Positions 1 to 6,787 of a DNA stretch of 17,217 nucleotides are shown here, piece after piece. How positions within the stretch are numbered: position 1 is the stretch's first letter; each line of letters opens with the position of its first letter. The notes under the pieces are model-generated. The model made no database searches. It saw only the letters and a program-made list of their open reading frames with translations, and had not been told where the DNA came from. A program made the position numbers and the translations under genes. The DNA is from an uncultured Oscillospiraceae bacterium (GTDB lineage: Bacteria; Bacillota; Clostridia; Oscillospirales; Oscillospiraceae): contig CAAGBT010000034.1 of assembly GCA_900768135.1 (NCBI GenBank), forward strand, positions 1-17,217. Reading direction: 5' to 3'.

Positions 1-711
1 GACGACTTCACCACGTTCATCGACATTCAGGGTGTTGAGGACTTCCACGGCGAAATGGACTTCAAGGTTGCCGGTACCAAGAAGGGCATCACCGCCATCC
101 AGATGGACCTCAAGAACGACGGCCTGACGATGGCCATCATCAAGAACGCCCTTGAGATCACCTATGACGCGCGCGTGCAGATCCTCGACCAGATCATGCT
201 GCCCTGCATCTCCGAGCCGCGCGCCGAGGTCAGCCAGTATGCGCCCAAGATGATCACCATGCACATCGACCCCGAGCGCATCCGCGAGGTCATCGGCAAG
301 GGCGGCAGCGTCATCCAGAAGATCGTTGCCGATACCGGCGCGAAGATCGACATCGACGACGACGGCACCATCCACATCGCCTCTGCCAACGCCGCCGCAT
401 GCGACGCCGCGAAGAAGTGCATCGACGATATCGTCTTCGTTCCCGAGGTCGGCAAGCTCTACTACGGCCGCGTCGTGCGCCTGATGCAGTTCGGCGCGTT
501 CGTTGAGATCGCCCCGGGCAAGGACGGCCTGGTCCACATCTCCAAGCTCGATAAGAAGCGCGTGGAGAAGGTCGAGGACGTCGTCACCGTCGGCGATATG
601 ATCTGGGTCAAGTTCATGGAGATCGATGAGAAGGGCCGCTGGAACCTCTCCCGCAAGGACGCCCTCATCGAGATCGAAGCCCAGCAGGCTGCCGCCAAGG
701 AGCAGCAGTAA
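1..711 (+). CDS. pnp: Polyribonucleotide nucleotidyltransferase (PNPase), C-terminal part
   Basis: The frame is open from base 1, so the gene starts upstream of the window; only the last 236 residues are visible. PNPase is the phosphorolytic 3'-5' exoribonuclease of RNA decay. The segment begins at the end of the second RNase PH core (DFHGEMDFKVAGTKKGITA, matching the conserved GDMDFKVAGT region). It is followed by a KH domain at about nt 260-396, with the GKGG loop at nt 295-306, and an S1 RNA-binding domain at about nt 450-660 (FGAFVEIAPGKDGLVHIS). The end after S1 (EAQQAAAKEQQ) is short and typical. A strong hairpin terminator follows 20 nt after the stop. Identification is firm; the upstream neighbour, often rpsO, cannot be seen. 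Confidence 0.97.
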   Translation, partial: DDFTTFIDIQGVEDFHGEMDFKVAGTKKGITAIQMDLKNDGLTMAIIKNALEITYDARVQILDQIMLPCISEPRAEVSQYAPKMITMHIDPERIREVIGKGGSVIQKIVADTGAKIDIDDDGTIHIASANAAACDAAKKCIDDIVFVPEVGKLYYGRVVRLMQFGAFVEIAPGKDGLVHISKLDKKRVEKVEDVVTVGDMIWVKFMEIDEKGRWNLSRKDALIEIEAQQAAAKEQQ

Positions 712-731
712 GCGGCTTTTTCAAAAGTAAA

Positions 732-770
732 CAGAAAAGCAGCGCCTGCAATGCAGGCGCTGCTTTTCTG
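732..770. terminator. Bidirectional intrinsic terminator between pnp and the zinc-ribbon gene
   Basis: A perfect inverted repeat with 19-nt arms (732-750 and 752-770) has a GC core (GCAGCGCCTGCA) flanked by AAAA and TTTT. It can therefore terminate both the rightward pnp transcript and the leftward 816-1175 transcript. The nominal one-base loop would open to 3-5 nt in RNA. Confidence 0.9.
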
Positions 771-815
771 CGCGGATACCCGCCGGCGCTTTGCCGGAGA
801 CGGGCGATCAACAGA

Positions 816-1175
816 TCAATAATAGTAGTAGGACGAGCGGAGAGACATACCGAAGACCAGCCAGAAGAGAAGAACAAGCCCTACGCTGATCGCCATCCAG
901 ATCAGCGCTGCGCGCGCCCAGTTTTTCTTGGAGGTATTCACATTTCCGCCAAAGCCCCACACAAACAGCATGATGAAGCCCACCAGCGGAATGGCCGTTA
1001 GCAGTGTGGTGATTATCCAGTCGCCAACGGAGACGGGCGGCTCTTCCGTTTTTACGGCATAGGCCGGGTGAACCGGCGGAGCCGGCTGCGCTGCATTTCC
1101 GGACTGAGGAGTGCCGCACTCCGGGCAGACCCTGGCGCCGTCAGGGAGATCTTTCCCGCAATTTATGCAATACAT
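816..1175 (-). CDS. Small zinc-ribbon membrane protein (unknown function)
   Basis: 119 residues. The N-terminus is a compact zinc ribbon with Cys3, Cys6, Cys17 and Cys20 (YCINCGKDLPDGARVCPECG), as in the zinc-ribbon_2 / DUF2116-like family. A proline- and alanine-rich linker (about 24-50) follows, then two hydrophobic segments (about 53-75 and 90-109) and a serine/tyrosine tail ending in four tyrosines. The layout suggests a cytosolic zinc ribbon tethered to a two-helix membrane anchor. The start is set by a GGGAGG-type ribosome site (rc of 1185-1190) 9 nt upstream. A near-perfect SigA promoter lies further upstream, so the gene is probably well expressed alone. It converges on pnp and shares its terminator. 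Function cannot be assigned; such proteins are common and uncharacterised in Clostridia. Confidence 0.85.
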   Translation of the reverse strand: MYCINCGKDLPDGARVCPECGTPQSGNAAQPAPPVHPAYAVKTEEPPVSVGDWIITTLLTAIPLVGFIMLFVWGFGGNVNTSKKNWARAALIWMAISVGLVLLFWLVFGMSLRSSYYYY

Positions 1176-1226
1176 GATACAATACCCTCCCGTTTTTAAG
1201 CCTGAAGAATCAAGCTATAATATAAT

Positions 1227-1256
1227 ATTATAATAGAATTACATCATGGCTGTCAA
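1227..1256 (-). promoter_or_regulatory. Near-consensus SigA promoter for the zinc-ribbon gene
   Basis: On the minus strand, a perfect TTGACA (rc of 1251-1256), an 18-nt spacer and a perfect TATAAT (rc of 1227-1232) lie upstream of the 1175 start. The -10 sits in an almost pure AT stretch (about 1215-1240). This is the best consensus match in the window. Confidence 0.85.
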
Positions 1257-1349
1257 GCGCCTTAGGAAGGGAAAAAAGAGAACCGCTTTTTGCCGCGCTC
1301 CGTTTGCCCGCCGGCAGCACGCGTCCAAAAGGGCAGGATCGCTGCGCTC

Positions 1350-1378
1350 TTTTCAAATCCTTTCGCCTGTGGTATACT
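1350..1378 (+). promoter_or_regulatory. Extended -10 promoter for mnmE
   Basis: TTTTCA (1350-1355), a 17-nt spacer and TATACT (1373-1378). The -10 is preceded by TGG (1370-1372), giving an extended -10. It sits 37 nt before the chosen mnmE start. Confidence 0.75.
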
Positions 1379-1398
1379 GTGTCCAAATGAAAAGCAAC

Positions 1399-1404
1399 AG
1401 GGAG
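1399..1404 (+). promoter_or_regulatory. Ribosome binding site that fixes the mnmE start
   Basis: AGGGAG at 1399-1404 is 10 nt before the ATG at 1415. The in-frame GTG at 1406 would leave a single nucleotide between site and codon, so it is rejected as the start. Confidence 0.75.
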
Positions 1405-1414
1405 CGTGCAGAGT

Positions 1415-2803
1415 ATGGACATTATTGCAGCCATTGCCACAGCGGAGGGAACGTCCGCCATCGGCATCGTGCGCCTGAGCGGCGAGGGGACGCGCCGCGT
1501 GCTTTCCGCGCTGTTCACGCCCGCAAGCGGCATGGCGGTCGAAGCGCTTCCGTGCCGCCGCATGACATACGGCGATGTCCACTCGGCGGATGGCACACTG
1601 CTTGACTGCGGCATGGCGGTCTGCTTTTCCGCCGCCCACAGCTACACGGGCGAGGAGAGCGCCGAGCTGCACTGCCATGGTTCTCCCGTGGTGCTGCACG
1701 AGGTGCTGCGCGCGGCGTTTGCCGCGGGCGCGCGGCAGGCGCGTCCCGGAGAATTTACGCAGCGCGCCTTCCTGAATGGGAAACTCGACCTGACGGAGGC
1801 GGAGGCGGTCATCGACTTGATCGACGCGGAAAGCGCGGAGAGCGCGCATAACGCGGCGGCGCAGCTCGGCGGCGCGCTGCGCCGCTCGATCGAGGATGTT
1901 TACGGCGCGCTGCTGGATATCTCCAGCCGCTTTTATGCCGTGGTGGACTATCCGGACGAGGAGATCGAAGAGCTTTCGCGCGGGGAAATGGAACGCGCGC
2001 TGAAGGATGCAGAGCGGGTGCTGTCTGATCTGCTGGGGACGTTTGCACGCGGCCGCGTGCTGAAGGGCGGCGCGGCGACGGCCATCATCGGCGCGCCGAA
2101 CGCGGGCAAAAGCTCGCTGCTGAATGCGCTTGTCGGCTATGACCGCGCCATCGTGACCGGTATCGCGGGGACAACGCGCGATACCGTGGAGGAAAAAGCG
2201 GCGGTGGGCGGTGTGCTGCTGCGGCTCATCGACACGGCGGGTCTGCGCGAAACGGACGATGCGGTGGAACGCCTTGGCGTGGAGCGGTCAAAACGGGCCG
2301 TGGAAAATGCAGATCTGATCCTTGCCCTGCTGGACGGCAGCGCGGGACTGCCGCCGCCGGAGAAAGCGGAGGAAATGCTTGCGCCGCTCGTGCTTGCGGC
2401 AAAAAGCGGCAAGCCGTGGCTGCTGATCTGCACGAAGTCCGACCTTGGCGGCGGCCTGATGAGCGTTGCCCCTGATGAAGACTGGAACGCGCCGGAGGCG
2501 GTGATCCCGCTCTCGAGCGTGACGCACGATGGCTTTGACGCGCTTGCGGCGGCGGTCCGGAGGATTTTCCCAAAGCCGTCCGGCGGCGGCACGCTGCTGA
2601 CGAATGCCCGCCAGGCAGAGGCGGTGCGCCGCGCGCTCGAAAGCGTCCGCGCGGCCGGGGACGCGCTGCGCTCCGGCATGACGCCGGACGTGGTGCTGAC
2701 CGAGGTGGAGCAGGCGCAGGCCGCGCTGGGCGAGCTGACGGGCCGCACCGCGCGCGAGGACATGGTCGCGCGGATCTTTGAGCGCTTCTGCGTGGGGAAA
2801 TAA
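1415..2803 (+). CDS. mnmE: tRNA-5-carboxymethylaminomethyl-2-thiouridine biosynthesis GTPase MnmE (TrmE)
   Basis: 462 residues, normal family length. With MnmG, this GTPase adds aminomethyl/carboxymethylaminomethyl groups to U34 of tRNAs reading NNA/NNG codons. The N-terminal formyl-THF-binding domain (about 1-118) starts MDIIAAIATAEGTSAIGIVR and contains PGEFTQRAFLNGKLDLTEAEAV. The G domain has G1 GAPNAGKS (226-233), G2 GTTRDT (252-257), G3 DTAG (273-276) and G4 TKSD (340-343). The protein ends FCVGK, carrying the catalytic C-terminal cysteine of the C(I/L/V)GK motif. Many Firmicutes keep mnmE with jag and mnmG near the origin; here it stands alone under its own promoter. No hairpin terminator is visible before degV, so read-through is possible. 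Confidence 0.97.
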   Translation: MDIIAAIATAEGTSAIGIVRLSGEGTRRVLSALFTPASGMAVEALPCRRMTYGDVHSADGTLLDCGMAVCFSAAHSYTGEESAELHCHGSPVVLHEVLRAAFAAGARQARPGEFTQRAFLNGKLDLTEAEAVIDLIDAESAESAHNAAAQLGGALRRSIEDVYGALLDISSRFYAVVDYPDEEIEELSRGEMERALKDAERVLSDLLGTFARGRVLKGGAATAIIGAPNAGKSSLLNALVGYDRAIVTGIAGTTRDTVEEKAAVGGVLLRLIDTAGLRETDDAVERLGVERSKRAVENADLILALLDGSAGLPPPEKAEEMLAPLVLAAKSGKPWLLICTKSDLGGGLMSVAPDEDWNAPEAVIPLSSVTHDGFDALAAAVRRIFPKPSGGGTLLTNARQAEAVRRALESVRAAGDALRSGMTPDVVLTEVEQAQAALGELTGRTAREDMVARIFERFCVGK

Positions 2804-2814
2804 TTTACAGAGTC

Positions 2815-2844
2815 TTTACACATTCCGGGAATATCTGGTATAAT
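2815..2844 (+). promoter_or_regulatory. Extended -10 promoter for degV-prmA
   Basis: TTTACA (2815-2820), an 18-nt spacer and a perfect TATAAT (2839-2844) preceded by TGG (2836-2838). It begins just past the mnmE stop and leads into the degV ribosome site AAAGGAG near 2884-2890. Confidence 0.85.
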
Positions 2845-2897
2845 ATAAAGCCTCAAATCCAAAAATGTAGGAATCCATCCCCAAAAGGAGAACTGAT

Positions 2898-3776
2898 ATG
2901 CGCGATTACATTATCATGACGGACAGCTGCTGCGACCTGAACCAGCAGGAGGTCGAGGAGCTTGACCTGACGGTTCTGCCCCTTTCGTTTACGATCGAGG
3001 GCAGGACGCTGCTCAACACGCCTGACTGTGCGGATATGGCGCCCGAGGAGTTTTTCCAAAAGATCGCTGCGGGCGCGGACTGCACCACGGCGGCGGTCAA
3101 CGTCGGCCAGTTTACCGATGCGATGAAAGCGGCGCTGAGCGAGGAGAAGGACATTCTGTGCATCTGCTTTTCCAGCGCCCTTTCCACGACCTATCAGTCC
3201 GCGTGCATCGCGGCGAACGATCTGCGCGCCGAGCATCCCGAGGCGAAGATCATTGTGATCGACTCGCTGTCCGCTTCGCGCGGGCAGGGAATGCTGCTTT
3301 ACCGCGCGGTGCGCGAACGCCGCGAGAAGGGCCTTGCTATCGAGGCGCTGGCAGACTATGTGCGCTCGATCATCCAGAGCCAGTGCCACTGGTTCATCGT
3401 GGACGACCTGAACCACCTGAAGCGCGGCGGGCGCGTGAGCGCAGCGGCGGCGCTGGCAGGCACAGTGCTGGGGATCAAGCCTGTGATGCACACCGACAGT
3501 GAGGGCCGCCTGACCCCCGTGAGCAAGGCGCGCGGCACCAAGGCGGCGCTGCGGGCGCTGGTGGACAAGGTGGCTGAGATCGGCGTGGAGCCGGACAAAA
3601 ACCAGCCCATGTTCATCTGCCATGCAAACTGTCCCGATTCGGTCGCCTATGTCAAGGAGCTTCTGAAGGAACGCTTCGGCGTAACGGATGTGCGCGCGGA
3701 CTTCATCGGTCCCGTCATCGGCGCGCACACCGGCTGCGGCACGCTGGGCCTGTTCTTCGTGGGGACTGAGCGATGA
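2898..3776 (+). CDS. DegV family fatty-acid-binding protein
   Basis: 292 residues, usual length for the family. DegV/FakB-type proteins bind a fatty acid and, in characterised cases, present it to the fatty-acid kinase FakA. Family signatures are the N-terminal TDSCCDL (8-14), the SSALSTTYQSA loop (92-102; SSGLSGTYQSA-like), the DS-x-SASRGQG stretch and DDLNHLKRGGRVS (169-181) followed by the PVM strand. The C-terminus has the expected IGAHTGCGTLGLFFVG glycine-rich end. The start ATG follows AAAGGAG at good spacing. The stop overlaps the prmA start in ATGA, so the two genes are co-transcribed and probably translationally coupled. No fakA is visible, so whether this copy acts as FakB is open. 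Confidence 0.95.
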   Translation: MRDYIIMTDSCCDLNQQEVEELDLTVLPLSFTIEGRTLLNTPDCADMAPEEFFQKIAAGADCTTAAVNVGQFTDAMKAALSEEKDILCICFSSALSTTYQSACIAANDLRAEHPEAKIIVIDSLSASRGQGMLLYRAVRERREKGLAIEALADYVRSIIQSQCHWFIVDDLNHLKRGGRVSAAAALAGTVLGIKPVMHTDSEGRLTPVSKARGTKAALRALVDKVAEIGVEPDKNQPMFICHANCPDSVAYVKELLKERFGVTDVRADFIGPVIGAHTGCGTLGLFFVGTER

Positions 3777-4726
3777 AATGGCTGGAGCTGCACCTGGATA
3801 CAAGCCCCGCAGGTATTGAGCCGGCAAGCGGGCTTTTGAGTGCATACGGGATCGACAGCCTGATGATCGACGAGGAGGGCGACTTTAAAAGCTTCCTCGA
3901 AAACAACCATCAGTATTGGGACTATGTGGACGAGGACCTGATGCGCTCCATGCGCGGCAAGAGCCGCATCACCTTCTATCTGGAAGACAGCGCCGAGGGG
4001 ATGAATACCCTTGCGCAGCTGCGCATTGGTCTTTCCGCTTTCAAAAAGCAGCACCCGGAATACGCGCCGCTGCTGCTGGGCATGGAAAACGTGGAGGACG
4101 CCGACTGGGAGAACAACTGGAAGCAGTTTTACAAGCCCATGGAGATCGGCGAGCGGCTGCTGGTCGTGCCGGAATGGGAGAAGGCAGGGGACGATGGGCG
4201 CGTGAAGCTTATCCTGAACCCCGGCCTGACCTTCGGCACCGGCAGCCACGCGACCACGCGCCTGTGCCTTACGGCGCTGGAAAAGCATATCTGCGGCGGC
4301 GAAAAGGTGCTGGATCTTGGCTGCGGCAGCGGGATCCTGTCCATTGCGGCGCTGCTGCTCGGCGCGAAGGATGCCTTTGCCTGCGACATTGACGATAAGT
4401 GCGTGGGCGTCGCCTATGAGAACGCCGCGCTCAACGGGATCGGCAAAGAACACTACACTGTGCGCGCGGGCGATGTGCTGAGCGACAGGGGGCTGCAAAA
4501 GGAATTCGGCGGCGATTATGATCTGATCGTGGCGAATATTGTGGCGGATGTGATCATCGCGCTCGCGCCGCAGGTGCGCGGGCTGCTCAAGGCCGGAGGA
4601 CTGTTTCTTTGCTCCGGCATCATCGACGACCGCGCCGAAGAGGTGCGCGAAAAGCTCGTTGAGGCGGGCTGGACGATCGAAGAAACGCGCAGCGGCGAGG
4701 GATGGTTTTCCTATCTGTGCCGGTAA
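3773..4726 (+). CDS. prmA: Ribosomal protein L11 methyltransferase
   Basis: 317 residues, typical of PrmA. It transfers methyl groups from S-adenosylmethionine to ribosomal protein L11 in the cytosol. An N-terminal L11-recognition region (about 1-130) contains DWENNWKQFYKP. The Rossmann methyltransferase domain follows: NPGLTFGTGSHATTRLCL, SAM motif I VLDLGCGSGILSIAA (from 179), the acidic DID after strand 2, and VANIVADVI, the counterpart of the NIL-type catalytic motif. The start overlaps the degV stop by 4 nt (ATGA). A bidirectional terminator follows. Many Firmicutes carry prmA near dnaJ and rsmE; the degV link here is different but unremarkable. Confidence 0.96.
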   Translation: MKWLELHLDTSPAGIEPASGLLSAYGIDSLMIDEEGDFKSFLENNHQYWDYVDEDLMRSMRGKSRITFYLEDSAEGMNTLAQLRIGLSAFKKQHPEYAPLLLGMENVEDADWENNWKQFYKPMEIGERLLVVPEWEKAGDDGRVKLILNPGLTFGTGSHATTRLCLTALEKHICGGEKVLDLGCGSGILSIAALLLGAKDAFACDIDDKCVGVAYENAALNGIGKEHYTVRAGDVLSDRGLQKEFGGDYDLIVANIVADVIIALAPQVRGLLKAGGLFLCSGIIDDRAEEVREKLVEAGWTIEETRSGEGWFSYLCR

Positions 4727-4745
4727 GCGGAAAAGCATGATCAAA

Positions 4746-4787
4746 GCAAAGGAGATGGCCCCTTGGAAAGGGACCATCTCCTTTTGC
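4746..4787. terminator. Bidirectional terminator between prmA and the cyclo-ligase gene
   Basis: The main stem AAAGGAGATGG (4748-4758) pairs with CCATCTCCTTT (4773-4783). An inner CCCTT/AAGGG stem closes a GGA loop after one mismatch. The U-run after the stem (TTTT) and the A-run before it serve both strands. Confidence 0.85.
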
Positions 4788-4832
4788 GTCCGCATTCCGG
4801 CGGCGGACGTGCTGATTTTCAGTAAAAAACGA

Positions 4833-5405
4833 TTATGCCTGGCTTGCAAGAACGCCGCGCTCCGTGATCAGCATGGTGCAGCGCATATCATGCGCCTCCA
4901 CGGGGACGGCGGGGGAGAGCAGCTGCTCGCGGCAGATCAGCGCCGTGGGGCAGCGCAGCTGCGGCAGCAGACGGTCATAGTACCCGCCGCCCTGACCGAG
5001 GCGGCGGCCCGCACGGTCGAACGACAGGCAGGGGATAACGGCAAAATCGACGTCTGCCGCTGTGACGAGCGGGCAGGCCTCCTTCGGTTCGAGGATGCCG
5101 TACATTCCGCACTCCAGGTCGTCCATCGAGCGCACGATACACAGATCGATGGCGTGTTCCGCTGCGCAGCGCGGCAGCACGAGCGTTTTGCCTGCGGCAA
5201 TGGTCTCGTGCAGCAGAAGCGAGGTGTCGATCTCGTGAACGGTGCCGGCAAAAGCAAAGACGGCCTCCGCCGCCAGATACTCCGGCAGCGCAAGGATGCA
5301 GCGGCAGATGGCCTCGGAGCTTTCCGCCTTGTAGGCGGGGTCGAGCGTGCGTTCCTTCTGCCGGATAAAAGTGCGCAGGGCTTTCTTTTCTTCGATAACG
5401 GACAT
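4833..5405 (-). CDS. 5-formyltetrahydrofolate cyclo-ligase (methenyl-THF synthetase)
   Basis: 190 residues, normal for the family. The enzyme uses ATP to convert 5-formyl-THF to 5,10-methenyl-THF, returning the storage folate to the one-carbon pool. The signature GRRLGQGGGYYDRL (133-146) is the phosphate/folate-binding loop of the MTHFS family. The N-terminal basic helix (KKALRTFIRQKERTL), the FAGTVHEIDTSLLL segment and the GILEPKE stretch also fit. The start ATG is preceded by AGGAGG (rc of 5415-5420) with a 9-nt gap. It is transcribed divergently from folD, whose product makes or uses the same methenyl/methylene-THF intermediates, so the arrangement is functionally coherent. The family is variously named ygfA, fau or MTHFS; no symbol is given. 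Confidence 0.95.
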   Translation of the reverse strand: MSVIEEKKALRTFIRQKERTLDPAYKAESSEAICRCILALPEYLAAEAVFAFAGTVHEIDTSLLLHETIAAGKTLVLPRCAAEHAIDLCIVRSMDDLECGMYGILEPKEACPLVTAADVDFAVIPCLSFDRAGRRLGQGGGYYDRLLPQLRCPTALICREQLLSPAVPVEAHDMRCTMLITERGVLASQA

Positions 5406-5443
5406 ACGAGCATACCTCCTGAAAGAACGGGATTCTTTCTGCT

Positions 5444-5472
5444 ATCGTAGCAAAAAACGGGGGAAAAGGCAA
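5444..5472 (-). promoter_or_regulatory. Promoter for the cyclo-ligase gene
   Basis: On the minus strand, TTGCCT (rc of 5467-5472), a 17-nt spacer and TACGAT (rc of 5444-5449) preceded by TGC, an extended -10. It lies 49 nt from the divergent folD -35 box. Confidence 0.6.
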
Positions 5473-5521
5473 GCGGCTGAAGAAAGGAAAGCGCCCCTCC
5501 GGCCACACCTGCGAAAAGAAA

Positions 5522-5550
5522 TTGACAGCATTTTCTTATTTTGCTATGCT
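5522..5550 (+). promoter_or_regulatory. Promoter for folD
   Basis: A perfect TTGACA (5522-5527), a 17-nt spacer and TATGCT (5545-5550) preceded by TGC, an extended -10. The predicted 5' leader is about 45 nt. Confidence 0.8.
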
Positions 5551-5587
5551 TGACACAGAAGAACGCGCGGCACGGCCGCGCAAGCTG

Positions 5588-5595
5588 GAGGAGGA
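5588..5595 (+). promoter_or_regulatory. Ribosome binding site that fixes the folD start
   Basis: GGAGGAGG at 5588-5595 is 7 nt before the ATG at 5603. Upstream in-frame starts from 5522 onward overlap the promoter and would add a non-homologous N-terminus. Confidence 0.85.
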
Positions 5596-5602
5596 AACGA
5601 AT

Positions 5603-6457
5603 ATGGCAATGCTGCTTAAGGGCGCCGAGGTCGCCAAAGCGCTGACCGAGGAGCTTTCTGCAAGAACCGCAGAGCTGAAGAAAAACGGCACGGAGCCGTG
5701 CCTTGCGATCCTGCGCGTGGGCGCGCGCGAGGACGACCTTGCCTATGAGCGCGGCGCGCTCAAGCGGTGCGAAAAGGCCGGCGTGCTTGTGCGCCAGGTC
5801 ATCCTGCCGGAGGACGTATCGCAGCAGGAGCTGATGGACAACATCCAGTCGCTCAACGAGGACGATGCGGTCCACGGCGTGCTGATGTTCCGCCCGCTGC
5901 CGAAGCATCTGGACGATGAGGCGGCGCGCGCGGCGCTCGCAGCGCAAAAGGATATGGACGGCATCACCGACGGATCGATGACCGCCGTATACGCCGGAAC
6001 AAAGGGCGGCTATCCGCCCTGCACCGCCGCAGCCTGCGTGGCGCTGCTCAAGCATTATGAGATCCCGATCAAGGGAAAGCGTGTGGTCGTGATTGGCCGC
6101 AGCCTCGTGATCGGCAAGCCGGTTTCGCTGCTGCTGCTGGCCGAACACGCCACTGTGACCATCTGCCACAGCCGCAGCGAGAATCTGCCGGAGATCTGCC
6201 GCGAGGCGGATATCCTTGTCGTTGCGGCCGGCAAGGCGGGCATGGTGGGCGCCGAGAGCGTGCGCGAGGGGCAGGTCGTGCTGGACGTCGGCATTCACGT
6301 CGGCGCAGACGGCGCGCTTTGCGGCGACACGCGCTTTGCCGAGGTCGAGCCGGTGGTGGCGGCGATCACGCCGGTCCCCGGCGGCGTCGGCACGGTGACC
6401 AGCACCATCCTCGCAAGCCACGTTGTGGAGGCGGCGGAGCGCGCGGCGAAAAAATAA
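5603..6457 (+). CDS. folD: FolD-type methylene-THF dehydrogenase/cyclohydrolase with altered active site
   Basis: 284 residues, normal FolD length. FolD oxidises 5,10-methylene-THF to methenyl-THF with NAD(P)+ and hydrolyses that to 10-formyl-THF. Seen here: N-terminal substrate domain, then the dinucleotide-binding domain with VVVIGRSLVIGKP and the C-terminal TPVPGGVGTVT. The KDMDG acid (Asp119) is kept. The active-site segment normally reading Y-x-x-x-K (E. coli Tyr50/Lys54, human Tyr52/Lys56) reads YERGA, so Tyr48 is kept but the lysine is Ala52. VQLPL, normally carrying the conserved glutamine, reads MFRPL (Phe96). Spacing from Tyr48 to the following Gly60 is unchanged, so a shifted alignment does not rescue the lysine, though Lys54 lies two residues on. 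The fold is clear; cyclohydrolase activity is doubtful by inference. Confidence 0.93.
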   Translation: MAMLLKGAEVAKALTEELSARTAELKKNGTEPCLAILRVGAREDDLAYERGALKRCEKAGVLVRQVILPEDVSQQELMDNIQSLNEDDAVHGVLMFRPLPKHLDDEAARAALAAQKDMDGITDGSMTAVYAGTKGGYPPCTAAACVALLKHYEIPIKGKRVVVIGRSLVIGKPVSLLLLAEHATVTICHSRSENLPEICREADILVVAAGKAGMVGAESVREGQVVLDVGIHVGADGALCGDTRFAEVEPVVAAITPVPGGVGTVTSTILASHVVEAAERAAKK

Positions 6458-6478
6458 CGATCTGAAGCTGACCGGCAT

Positions 6479-6515
6479 AAAAAGCGCGGGGACATTCTGC
6501 TGCCCCGCGCTTTTT
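6479..6515 (+). terminator. folD intrinsic terminator
   Basis: AAAAAGCGCGGGG (6479-6491) pairs with CCCCGCGCTTTTT (6503-6515) around an 11-nt loop. The 3' arm ends in a five-T run. The symmetric A-run would also act on any leftward transcript that escapes the tRNA terminator. Confidence 0.9.
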
Positions 6516-6570
6516 CGCTGTGAGGCGCCGCCCCTATCCGAGGCTGCCGCCTTCCCGCCGGCCTTCAAAA

Positions 6571-6604
6571 GAAAAAGAGAGGCGCACCGGAGGTGCGCCT
6601 CTCT
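6571..6604 (-). terminator. tRNA-Gly terminator
   Basis: A perfect 13-bp stem (6576-6588 with 6592-6604) has a 3-nt loop. Read on the minus strand it is followed by TTTTTC, a normal U-tract, a few bases after the tRNA 3' end. Confidence 0.85.
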
Positions 6605-6606
6605 TC

Positions 6607-6680
6607 TGGAGCAGGGTACGGGAGTCGAACCCGCCTTAACGGCTTGGGAAGCCGCTGTAATACCGATATACCAACCCTGC
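6607..6680 (-). tRNA. tRNA-Gly (anticodon CCC), CCA encoded
   Basis: The minus-strand RNA starts GCAGGGT and ends ACCCTGC, a 7-bp acceptor stem, followed by discriminator T and an encoded CCA (rc of 6607-6609). The T arm is GCGGG-TTCGACT-CCCGT. The anticodon stem GCGGC/GCCGT closes the loop TTCCCAA, putting CCC at positions 34-36 (rc of 6646-6648), which reads GGG glycine codons. The D arm carries the usual GG. The gene stands alone, with its own promoter and terminator. Confidence 0.93.
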
Positions 6681-6691
6681 GGACGTAACGC

Positions 6692-6720
6692 AGTATACCA
6701 CATCTTTCCTGTCATTTCAA
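6692..6720 (-). promoter_or_regulatory. Promoter of the tRNA-Gly gene
   Basis: On the minus strand, TTGAAA (rc of 6715-6720), a 17-nt spacer and TATACT (rc of 6692-6697) preceded by TGG, an extended -10. The tRNA 5' end is 11 nt downstream of the -10. Confidence 0.85.
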
Positions 6721-6787
6721 GGCGAAATATTCATGTGCGGCGAAATCTTTTCATATTCTTCTGCCAGACGAGGAAAGGGGAATTGCC

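Noticed and set aside
1406..1414. GTG start three codons upstream for mnmE
   Set aside because: The AGGGAG ribosome site ends at 1404, leaving one base of spacing. The ATG at 1415 gives MDIIAAIAT, the family N-terminus.
4937..6715. Very long minus-strand open frame (592 codons) crossing the cyclo-ligase and folD
   Set aside because: It runs antisense through folD, the tRNA and two terminators, has no ribosome site, and encodes arginine/histidine-rich sequence typical of shadow frames in GC-rich genes.
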